Shown here: positions 26,325-33,202 of the stretch, piece by piece
Layout: every line of letters begins with the position of its first letter
Position numbering within the stretch: position 1 is the first letter of the stretch
Origin: Bradyrhizobium sp. AUGA SZCCT0283
GTDB lineage: Bacteria; Pseudomonadota; Alphaproteobacteria; Rhizobiales; Xanthobacteraceae
Direction: 5' to 3'
Length of the DNA stretch: 64,000 bases
Assembly: GCF_018130385.1 (NCBI RefSeq)
Contig: NZ_JAFCLU010000011.1
Span: 175,647-239,646, forward strand
The notes under the pieces: generated by a model
What the model was told of the DNA's origin: nothing
Seen by the model: the letters and a program-made list of their open reading frames with translations, nothing else
Databases searched by the model: none
Translations under genes and position numbers: made by a program

Positions 26325-27722
26325 ATGACCGCAAACACCGACGGGCTGTCGGCCCAACAAATCGCGCAAGCCGTAACGGATCGCAAGCTTTCCGCGCTCG
26401 ATGCGACCGAGGCTGCCTTGGCGCGGATCGCCAAACACGATTCCGTGCTGAACTCGTTCACCGACGTCACCGCCGACCGCGCCCGTGCCACGGCCAAAGC
26501 AATCGATGCCAAGATCGCCGCCGGTCAGGAGATCGGGCCGCTCGCCGGCGTACCGTTCGCGGTCAAGAATTTGTTCGATGTCAAGGGTCTCTCCACCCGT
26601 GCTGGATCGAAGATCAACCGCGATCTCGCTCCGTCATCGCGCGATGCCATGCTGATCGAGCGCATGGAGGCGGCCGGCGCCGTTTTGGTCGGCGCGCTCA
26701 ACATGGGCGAATACGCCTACGATTTTACGGGCGAGAATGTGCATGACGGCCCGTCGCGCAATCCGCATGATCCGACGCGGATGACCGGCGGCTCGTCGGG
26801 TGGCTCGGGCAGTGCGGTCGGAGGGGCACTCGTTCCGATCGCGTTGGGATCCGATACCAATGGCTCGATCCGGGTGCCGTCGTCGTTCTGCGGCATCTTT
26901 GGCCTCAAGCCGACCTACGGCCGGCTGTCGCGGGCCCGTTCGTTTCCCTTTGTCGCAAGCTTCGATCATCTCGGCCCGTTCGCGCGCAATGTCGGCGACC
27001 TCGCGCTGGCCTATGACGCCATGCAGGGGCCTGACGCCGATGACGCGGCCTGCACGACGCGGCCGGTCGAGCCGGTCACGCCGCTGCTGGCGCAGGGCAT
27101 CGACGGCCTGCGGGTCGCCGTGGCCGGCGGTTATTTCCAGAAGTACGTCTTTCCCGAAGCCGTCGAGGCCGTTTCGCGCGTCGCCAAGGCGCTGAACGCG
27201 ACGACCACGATCGAAATTCCAGAGGCCGCGCGCGCCCGCGCGGCGGCTTACGTGATCACGACGACCGAGGGCGCATCGCTGCATCTCGACCGCCTGCGCA
27301 AGCGCCCGAACGATTTCGATCCGGCGGTGCGCGACCGCCTGATCGCCGGCGCCATGGTCCCGGCGCCGCTGGTCGATCGCGCGCAGAAATTCCGCCGCTG
27401 GTATCGCGCGAAAGTGCTGGAGCTGTTCAAGTCGGTCGACGTGATCATCGCGCCGGCCACGCCCTGCATCGCGCCCAAGCTGGGCCAAGTGAATTTCGTG
27501 CTGGACGGTGTCGAACTGCCGGTGCGCGCCAATATCGGTATCCACACCCAGCCGATCTCGTTCATCGGCCTGCCCGTGGTCGCTGTGCCAGTGCCGCTGG
27601 AGCCGATGCCGATCGGCGTGCAGATCATCGCCGCACCGTGGCGGGAAGATATCGCGCTACGGGTTGCGCATGCGTTGGAACGCATGGGCGTCGCGGCAGC
27701 GCCTCCGCCGAGAGGATTTTAG
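26325..27722 (+). CDS. atzE: AtzE-like amidase (1-carboxybiuret hydrolase family)
   Basis: About 465 residues from ATG 26325; a GTG at 26301 and an ATG at 26283 would overlap atzG. It carries the amidase-signature Ser-cisSer-Lys triad: Lys in VPFAVKNLFDV, the Gly/Ser loop MTGGSSGGSGSAVGG, and the nucleophile in GSDTNGSIRVP. With AtzG and AtzH next to it, this is the AtzE/HpxY type, which removes ammonia from carboxybiuret in cyanuric-acid breakdown or acts on oxalurate-like ureides in purine breakdown. No cyanuric acid hydrolase or biuret hydrolase gene is in the window, so the real substrate is open. Confidence 0.87.
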   Translation: MTANTDGLSAQQIAQAVTDRKLSALDATEAALARIAKHDSVLNSFTDVTADRARATAKAIDAKIAAGQEIGPLAGVPFAVKNLFDVKGLSTRAGSKINRDLAPSSRDAMLIERMEAAGAVLVGALNMGEYAYDFTGENVHDGPSRNPHDPTRMTGGSSGGSGSAVGGALVPIALGSDTNGSIRVPSSFCGIFGLKPTYGRLSRARSFPFVASFDHLGPFARNVGDLALAYDAMQGPDADDAACTTRPVEPVTPLLAQGIDGLRVAVAGGYFQKYVFPEAVEAVSRVAKALNATTTIEIPEAARARAAAYVITTTEGASLHLDRLRKRPNDFDPAVRDRLIAGAMVPAPLVDRAQKFRRWYRAKVLELFKSVDVIIAPATPCIAPKLGQVNFVLDGVELPVRANIGIHTQPISFIGLPVVAVPVPLEPMPIGVQIIAAPWREDIALRVAHALERMGVAAAPPPRGF

Positions 27723-27724
27723 CG

Positions 27725-28123
27725 ATGGAGATCGATCTTCCGGATGTACTCGCCGAAGTCACCGCGCAATTCGCGCGCTACGAAAGGGCGCTGGTGTCGA
27801 ATGACGTGGCGGTGCTCGACGAACTGTTCCGTAACGATCCCCGCACGCTGCGTTACGGCGTCGGCGAAAATCTCTATGGCTATGACGCGATCATGGCGTT
27901 TCGCTCGGCCCGCTCACCGATCGGGCTGGGGCGCCGGACCGACAAGACCGTGATCACGACCTATGGCCGTGATGCCGCGGTTGCCTCCACGCTGTTCTAT
28001 CGCGACTCGCTGGCCGGCAAGGTCGGGCGGCAGATGCAGACCTGGGTACGCTTCGCTGACGGCTGGAAGGTCGTCGCTGCCCATGTCAGCATTATCGAAG
28101 AACCGAAGGATCAAAAGACATGA
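27725..28123 (+). CDS. atzH: AtzH/HpxZ-like protein (DUF3225)
   Basis: 132 residues from ATG 27725, two bases after the amidase stop. The SnoaL-like cone fold is seen in FARYERALVSNDVAVLDELFRND, RYGVGENLYGYDAIMAFR and MQTWVRFADGWKVVAAHVS. In Pseudomonas ADP, AtzH is a decarboxylating amidohydrolase that turns 1,3-dicarboxyurea into allophanate. In enterics its homologue HpxZ sits in the oxalurate operon. Here it completes the AtzG-AtzE-AtzH set. Its stop overlaps the start of the GntR gene (ATGA). Confidence 0.83.
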   Translation: MEIDLPDVLAEVTAQFARYERALVSNDVAVLDELFRNDPRTLRYGVGENLYGYDAIMAFRSARSPIGLGRRTDKTVITTYGRDAAVASTLFYRDSLAGKVGRQMQTWVRFADGWKVVAAHVSIIEEPKDQKT

Positions 28124-28854
28124 GCCTGGATGATCTTCCGGCGCGCGCACCGCAGCCGAGCGCCGAATCCGGGACGGTGGTTCGCCGCGTCGATCGCCCT
28201 TCGTCGCACCGCGACAAGGTCACGCGCGCGGAGGAACTGCGCCTCCAACTCGCTGACGAGATCGTGCGCGGCGTGCTGCCGCCCGGATCGGCGCTCGACG
28301 AGACCGATATCGCGCGGCGCTTTTCCGTGTCGCGCACGCCGGTCCGAGAGGCGCTGCGCCAGCTCGTGGCCAGCGGGCTGGTCGAAGCCCGCGCCCACCG
28401 CGGCGCCGTCGTTGCGCAGCCGTCGCTCGATCGGCTGACCGAAATGTTCGAGGCGATGGCGGAGCTGGAGGCGCTGTGCGCGGGGCTCGCAGCGGAGCGG
28501 ATGCCGCCGGCCGATCGCCAGAAGCTGGAGGCGATCCACGAGGAATTGCGCGTGCTGAGCCATGCCGGCAATCCCGAACGTTTTCACGAGGTCAACGAAC
28601 GCTTTCATAACGCGATCTATGCCGGCTCGCAGAACAGCTACATCGCCGAGATGACGCTGGCGACCCGGGTGCGGGTGCAGCCGTTCCGCCGCGCCCAGTT
28701 CCGCAACCTTGGGCGGCTGGCGAAATCGCACGCCGAGCACGACCGCGTCGTGGTCGCGATCATGCGTGGCGACAAGGCCGGCGCCGCCGCCGCGATGCGC
28801 GCGCATATCGAGTTGGTGCGCGGGGAGTATGAGATTTACGCGGTGTCGGTGTAG
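28120..28854 (+). CDS. GntR regulator, FadR/FCD subfamily
   Basis: 244 residues with an extended N-terminus. The winged helix (about 38-105) reads LADEIVRGVLPPGSALDETDI and VSRTPVREALRQLVASGLV. The FCD ligand domain follows, with the metal/ligand histidines in NERFHNAIYAG and KSHAEHDRVV. Translationally coupled to atzH, so it probably senses an intermediate of this pathway. Two candidate TTGT..RCAA sites lie at 20472-20483 and 32362-32377, one near each sigma-54 promoter. Confidence 0.9.
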   Translation: MSLDDLPARAPQPSAESGTVVRRVDRPSSHRDKVTRAEELRLQLADEIVRGVLPPGSALDETDIARRFSVSRTPVREALRQLVASGLVEARAHRGAVVAQPSLDRLTEMFEAMAELEALCAGLAAERMPPADRQKLEAIHEELRVLSHAGNPERFHEVNERFHNAIYAGSQNSYIAEMTLATRVRVQPFRRAQFRNLGRLAKSHAEHDRVVVAIMRGDKAGAAAAMRAHIELVRGEYEIYAVSV

Positions 28855-28868
28855 TCGTTTTCCGGGAT

Positions 28869-28893
28869 GAGTTGCTTTGATCGGTATCAACTC
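28869..28893. promoter_or_regulatory. Nested inverted repeat upstream of the puuD pair
   Basis: gagttg (28869-28874) pairs with caactc (28888-28893), and inside it ttgat (28877-28881) pairs with atcaa (28886-28890). It occupies the 99-bp gap between the GntR gene and the 102-residue gene. It may be an operator for a separate promoter of the puuD pair. Confidence 0.4.
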
Positions 28894-28953
28894 TCTGCCG
28901 ACTGGCCTGCAGTAAAGTTTTTGGGCGGATGCGGAAGGACCCGAGAAGGACCT

Positions 28954-29262
28954 ATGACAAAGGCAATTCGGGACAAGGCTGAGGTCGCGCTGGAATATCC
29001 CGACAAATTCTATGTGGGCACTTTTGAACGCTCGTCGCGGTTCGAGGCGCATGTCGACCATAGCGGCATTGCCCTGGTGCTGGAACGCCCCGGTGAAGAA
29101 AGCAGCCGCAAATCGGTTCACATGCACATCAACTTCGGCCTCTTCGCCGACATACTGACCGAGCTGGCGCGGACGGTGGATCGCATCCCGAAGGATGACG
29201 TTGGGCACCGGAACGAGCTGGCGCGTGCCTTGAACGTGTTTGAAAACGCGCTCTCGCGATGA
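28954..29262 (+). CDS. Conserved-looking small protein coupled to puuD
   Basis: 102 residues from ATG 28954 (agaagga upstream). I do not recognise a domain. The sequence is soluble, charged and alpha/beta-like: GTFERSSRFEAHVDHSGIALVLERPGEE, then a His-rich VHMHINFGLFADILTELARTV. Its stop overlaps the puuD start (ATGA), which argues for a linked role in urate oxidation, for example assembly, regulation or handling of 5-hydroxyisourate. The last is only a suggestion. Confidence 0.65.
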   Translation: MTKAIRDKAEVALEYPDKFYVGTFERSSRFEAHVDHSGIALVLERPGEESSRKSVHMHINFGLFADILTELARTVDRIPKDDVGHRNELARALNVFENALSR

Positions 29263-30476
29263 TCTGGCAATCCATCATCACGGATTGGATGAGCCTGGTC
29301 TTTCGCTGGCTGCATATCGTCGCTGCTATCGCATGGATCGGCAGTTCGTTCTATTTCATTCATCTTGACCTCAGCCTCAAGCCGGGCGGCGACCTTCCCG
29401 ATGGCGTCCAGGGCGGCGCCTGGCAGGTCCATGGCGGGGGCTTTTACCGGATCGTAAAATATCTCGTTGCGCCGAAGGCGATGCCCGACGAACTGACCTG
29501 GTTCAAGTGGGAAGCCTACACCACCTGGCTATCCGGCATCGCCTTGATGATCGTCGTCTACTATCTGGACGCCGATCTGTTCTTGATCGACAAGTCGAAT
29601 CTCGATCTCTCGCCGCTGCAGGCGGCCGCCTTCAGCGCCGGCAGCCTCGTCCTTGCATGGATCCTCTACGATGCCGCTTGCAAGACCGCTCTGGCGCGGA
29701 ATGAATGGCAATTGGCGTTGGGCGGCTACCTGTTCCTGGTTGGCCTGACCTTTATCTTCACCCATGTCCTGAGCGGGCGCGGTGCCCTGAACCAGATCGG
29801 GGCGATCGTCGGCACGATCATGGTGGCCAACGTTTTTCTGGTCATCATCCCCAATCAGAAGAAAATCGTCGCCGCCTTGCTTGTCGGACAGCCGCCCGAC
29901 CCTCGGCTTGGAAAGGCGAGCAAGCTTCGCTCCATTCACAATAACTACCTGACCCTGCCGGTGGTCGCGCTGATGATGAGCAATCATTATCCGCTCATCT
30001 TCGCCACGCGCTACAACTGGTTGATTGTCGCGATCCTGTTGCTGCTTGGGCCCGTCATCAGGCATTTCTTCAACGCGCGGCACGCCGGGAAAAAATCTCC
30101 CTGGTGGGTCTGGATCGTCGCCGCAGCCGGGATGATCGCGATCGGCTGGCTTTCGGCGGCAGGCCCGACCGGCGCCGCGGTCGGCGCGCTGCCCAAGGTA
30201 CAATCCAAGGCGCAACCGGCGTTTGCGGAAATCGAAGAGATCGTGTCGTCGCGATGCGGCATGTGTCACGCCAGCGAGCCGGTCTGGGGATCGATTGTGA
30301 CTGCCCCTAAAGCTGTCCTGCTCGACCGGCCGGAGCATATCCTGCGTAACGCGAAGCTCATCGGCCGATTTGCAGCATGGTCGAATGCCATGCCGCCGGG
30401 GAATGTCACGGAAATGACGGATCAGGAACGCGCGAGCATCGCCGCATGGCTCGCCGCTGGCGCGGGCGGCAACTAG
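29259..30476 (+). CDS. puuD: Membrane urate hydroxylase (cytochrome c-type urate oxidase)
   Basis: 405 residues. The first part has about eight hydrophobic helices, beginning MSLVFRWLHIVAAIAWIGSSFYFIHLDLSL, the PuuD signature. The C-terminal ~90 residues form a cytochrome c domain with haem motif CGMCH and distal PGNVTEMTDQERASIAAWL. PuuD oxidises urate to 5-hydroxyisourate and passes electrons to the respiratory chain. It ties the locus to purine catabolism. Genes for hydroxyisourate hydrolase and OHCU decarboxylase are not in the window. Confidence 0.92.
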   Translation: MIWQSIITDWMSLVFRWLHIVAAIAWIGSSFYFIHLDLSLKPGGDLPDGVQGGAWQVHGGGFYRIVKYLVAPKAMPDELTWFKWEAYTTWLSGIALMIVVYYLDADLFLIDKSNLDLSPLQAAAFSAGSLVLAWILYDAACKTALARNEWQLALGGYLFLVGLTFIFTHVLSGRGALNQIGAIVGTIMVANVFLVIIPNQKKIVAALLVGQPPDPRLGKASKLRSIHNNYLTLPVVALMMSNHYPLIFATRYNWLIVAILLLLGPVIRHFFNARHAGKKSPWWVWIVAAAGMIAIGWLSAAGPTGAAVGALPKVQSKAQPAFAEIEEIVSSRCGMCHASEPVWGSIVTAPKAVLLDRPEHILRNAKLIGRFAAWSNAMPPGNVTEMTDQERASIAAWLAAGAGGN

Positions 30477-30499
30477 CGGCAGCCTGTCCGCGTCCAACC

Positions 30500-32308
30500 C
30501 TACACCGTTGCCTTCTCCGCCATGAACGCGCGCCAGCCGCCGAATGCCGAAATATCGCGCGCGCCGGTGATGGCGGCGGGCTCGACCAGAAATCCCTTCA
30601 CGCCTCTGCCGTCGGTGAGCCGTATCGTGCCGATGCCGAGTGGCGGAGGGATGGCGGCGACGAATTTGCCGAACGCCGCCGCCGACAATGCCCATAGCTC
30701 GATCTTGATCGAACTTCCTGCGCCTTGTTCCACGCGCAGCATGCCGGGCTTCGGCGGCACCGTATCGAGCGCAAACAGTTTGTAGTCCGGTGCGGTCGCC
30801 GTCGCCTCGATGAGACGCGCGCCGAGTGCCTGCAGTTCCCCGTTCAGCGCCATGCCGGAGAGATGCGCGCCGACCACGGCGAGGGTGATTTCGTCGCTGC
30901 CGGCCGCAGCCGGTAACGGAGCGAGCGTGGGCTGCGTCAGGCCCTTGGCTCCCATCGTCAGTTTGGTGTCGGCGTGAAACACGCGCCCGATGCTGGCGAG
31001 CTTGGCGTCGTGGCCTGCGGGCGCCAGCAGCGTGATGCCGAACGGAATGCCGTCGGCACGCATCGCGGCCGGCAGTGCGAGGCCGCAGAGGTCAAGCAGG
31101 TTGACGAAATTGGTGTAGGTGCCGAGCCGGCTGTTGAGTTCGATCGGATTGGCCAGCACCTGCGCGGTCGAATAGGCGGTCGGCGCCGTCGGCAGTACCA
31201 TCGCGTCGAAATGGGCGAAGGCGCGCTCGGCAACCCGGCGCAGGGCCTGCAGCCGATAGAGCGAGGCAAAGGTCTCGGCGGCCGTCAGCCGCGCACCGGC
31301 GGCTGTAATCTCGCGCGTCACCGGATGGATCGAATCCGGCGCGGATGCCAGGAGATCGCGGATGACAAGGTATCGTTCGGCCACCCACGGTCCCTCATAG
31401 AGCAGCCGCGCGGTCTCATAAAACGGCTCGAGGTCGAATTCGACCAGCGTGGCGCCAAGCGATGTCCAGCGCTCGAGCGCCTCGCCATAGGCCTTCTCCG
31501 CGGCGCGGTCGCCGAAGAAGATCAATTGGCCGTTGCGCGGCACGCCCAGTCGCAACTGGCCGGGGAATGCGGACAGTGCTCCCAGTGGCCGGTCGCGCGA
31601 AAACGGATCGGCGCCATCGGGTCCCGCCATCGCCGTCAGCGCGGTCATCGCATCGTCGACGGTAAGCGAGAACACCGAAATGCAGTCCAGCGTCCGGCAC
31701 GCCGGCACCAGACCGGCGTTGGAGATCAGCCCGAGGCTCGGCTTAAGTCCGACGATGTTGTTGAGCATTGCGGGCACGCGGCCTGAACCTGCGGTGTCGG
31801 TGCCGAGTGCGAGCGGCACTAGCCCTGCGGAAACCGCGACCGCCGATCCCGAGCTCGACCCACCCGGAATCAAATCGGCGCGGACCGGATTGACGGGGAT
31901 GCCATAGGGCGAGCGGACGCCCACGAGACCGGTCGCGAACTGGTCGAGATTGGTCTTGCCGATGATGATGGCGCCGGCCGCCCGCAGTTTTGCAACCGCC
32001 GTCGAATCCTGCGCGGGCGAATAGGAGAAAGCCGGGCAGGCTGCCGTGGTTGGCATGCCCTGCGCGTCGATATTGTCTTTCACCGCGACCGGCACGCCGA
32101 AAAGGGGAAGCGCCGCCGCGTCCTTCGAGGCCAGCGCTTCGGCGTCCGCCAGCGCCTCCTTCTCGTCGCGCAGGCTGATGAACACGGCGGGATCGTTATA
32201 GGCGCGGATGCGCTGGTAGCTGCGCGCGATGGTTTGCGCCGGGGTCATGGTCGCGGCGCGATGCGCGGAGACGATGGCGGCAACGGTCTCAGGCGCGTCA
32301 GACCCCAT
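30500..32308 (-). CDS. atzF: Allophanate hydrolase
   Basis: About 602 residues from ATG 32308 (an upstream TTG is less likely). The amidase domain (about 1-460) has Lys in GVPVAVKDNIDAQG, the loop PGGSSSGSAVAVSAG and the nucleophile in LGTDTAGSGRVP. The C-terminal domain (about 475-602; LSGMALNGELQALGARLIEAT, FGGWRAFMAEKATV) is the allophanate decarboxylating half of AtzF. It converts allophanate to CO2 and two ammonia. It is convergent with puuD and has its own sigma-54 promoter about 30 nt before the predicted leader, so it should be co-induced with the importer-atzGEH operon. Confidence 0.92.
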   Translation of the reverse strand: MGSDAPETVAAIVSAHRAATMTPAQTIARSYQRIRAYNDPAVFISLRDEKEALADAEALASKDAAALPLFGVPVAVKDNIDAQGMPTTAACPAFSYSPAQDSTAVAKLRAAGAIIIGKTNLDQFATGLVGVRSPYGIPVNPVRADLIPGGSSSGSAVAVSAGLVPLALGTDTAGSGRVPAMLNNIVGLKPSLGLISNAGLVPACRTLDCISVFSLTVDDAMTALTAMAGPDGADPFSRDRPLGALSAFPGQLRLGVPRNGQLIFFGDRAAEKAYGEALERWTSLGATLVEFDLEPFYETARLLYEGPWVAERYLVIRDLLASAPDSIHPVTREITAAGARLTAAETFASLYRLQALRRVAERAFAHFDAMVLPTAPTAYSTAQVLANPIELNSRLGTYTNFVNLLDLCGLALPAAMRADGIPFGITLLAPAGHDAKLASIGRVFHADTKLTMGAKGLTQPTLAPLPAAAGSDEITLAVVGAHLSGMALNGELQALGARLIEATATAPDYKLFALDTVPPKPGMLRVEQGAGSSIKIELWALSAAAFGKFVAAIPPPLGIGTIRLTDGRGVKGFLVEPAAITGARDISAFGGWRAFMAEKATV

Positions 32309-32349
32309 GGCGAGCAAAACTCCAGCGAGCAAAGGTTACCGGCAATGAA

Positions 32350-32364
32350 GCAAGCGATGTGCCA
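32350..32364 (-). promoter_or_regulatory. Sigma-54 promoter of atzF
   Basis: On the minus strand tggcacatcgcttgc fits tggcac-N5-ttgc, with GG and GC 12 bases apart. Predicted start near 32339, about 30 nt before the ATG at 32308. It is the same promoter type as at 20579-20593. Confidence 0.72.
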
Positions 32365-32377
32365 TTGTGTACAATGG
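32362..32377. promoter_or_regulatory. GntR-like operator at the atzF promoter
   Basis: ccattgtgtacaatgg has perfect 7-bp arms around a central gt, with attgtgtacaat as the core. It overlaps the upstream edge of the -24 element, so a bound FCD-GntR protein could block sigma-54 polymerase. Confidence 0.5.
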
Positions 32378-32517
32378 CTGGATGGAGTCGACCTTGAAGG
32401 ATAGATACGTAGTATCAGGTATTTATGATGTGATCGCGCTCGCGCTGCGGGCTTGGCGCGGCCGAATGATTGCCTAAAGTTTAGGCGAAAGAGCCCACGG
32501 CGAGGCGGTGGCCGCGG

Positions 32518-33051
32518 TCAGGTGAACGCGGAAAGGATTTGCAGCAGCCGCTCGCGGTTTTCCTTGCCGATTTTAACGGCCACATGGCGCTCATGTTCGG
32601 CGGCGAGCCGCCTGAACTGCGCCAGCGCGGTCCTGCCGCGCGCGGTCAGGTGCAGAGCGTGGGAGCGCCGGTCGGTGGCCGATCTGAGGCGGCTGACCAG
32701 TTCGCGCTGTTCGAGGCTGTCCAGCAGGTGCACCAGCCTGGCGCGCTCAATCCCGAGCCGCTTGGCCACCGCCATCTGGCTCAGGCCGGGGTTGGCGCCG
32801 ATGACGGTCAGGACGGAATACTGCGTCGGGCGGATATCGACGGCGCCGAGCGTGCGAATAAAATCCTGAAAAATCCAGATCTGGAAGCGCCGCACCGCAT
32901 ATCCGGCGTGGCCGGCCAGCGCGTCGAGGGCGATCTCGTCGTCCATGACGCCGCTCTGCGTGCTGCCGTTTCGACCCTGCGTCCGGCCGGCACGCGGTCG
33001 CGCGCTTGCGCGCGATTTCGCCGTCCTGGGCATTTGACTGTTCCCCGCCAT
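32518..33051 (-). CDS. MarR-family regulator
   Basis: 177 residues with a basic, low-complexity N-terminus (KSRASARPRAGRTQGR), then a MarR winged helix: DIRPTQYSVLTVIGANPGLSQMAVAKRLGIERARLVHLLDSLEQRELV, wing SATDRRSHALHLTARGR. Strong aggagg site before ATG 33051. Divergent from the feruloyl-CoA synthase gene with a palindromic operator between them. It probably represses that gene until a hydroxycinnamoyl-CoA is present, as for CouR-type and FerR-type MarR proteins; that ligand is inferred. Confidence 0.9.
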   Translation of the reverse strand: MAGNSQMPRTAKSRASARPRAGRTQGRNGSTQSGVMDDEIALDALAGHAGYAVRRFQIWIFQDFIRTLGAVDIRPTQYSVLTVIGANPGLSQMAVAKRLGIERARLVHLLDSLEQRELVSRLRSATDRRSHALHLTARGRTALAQFRRLAAEHERHVAVKIGKENRERLLQILSAFT

Positions 33052-33090
33052 AGCTCCTCCTTCTAGCGCTTCGCGGGTTTAATGGGAAGA

Positions 33091-33116
33091 TTGTTGTTGA
33101 CGACAACAATTGTTGT
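33091..33116. promoter_or_regulatory. MarR operator between marR and the feruloyl-CoA synthase gene
   Basis: Two overlapping palindromes: ttgttgt-tgacg-acaacaa (33091-33109) and the perfect acaacaattgttgt (33103-33116). They lie 40 bp before the MarR start and about 90 bp before the synthase ATG, well placed to control both divergent promoters. Confidence 0.65.
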
Positions 33117-33202
33117 GCTCAACATTAGGGCCAAGCGGCCCTTCGAGCCGCAAGCCGGCATGACGCGCGGCAACCCCGAACCAGCCGGGACAGGAGGAAA
33201 CC

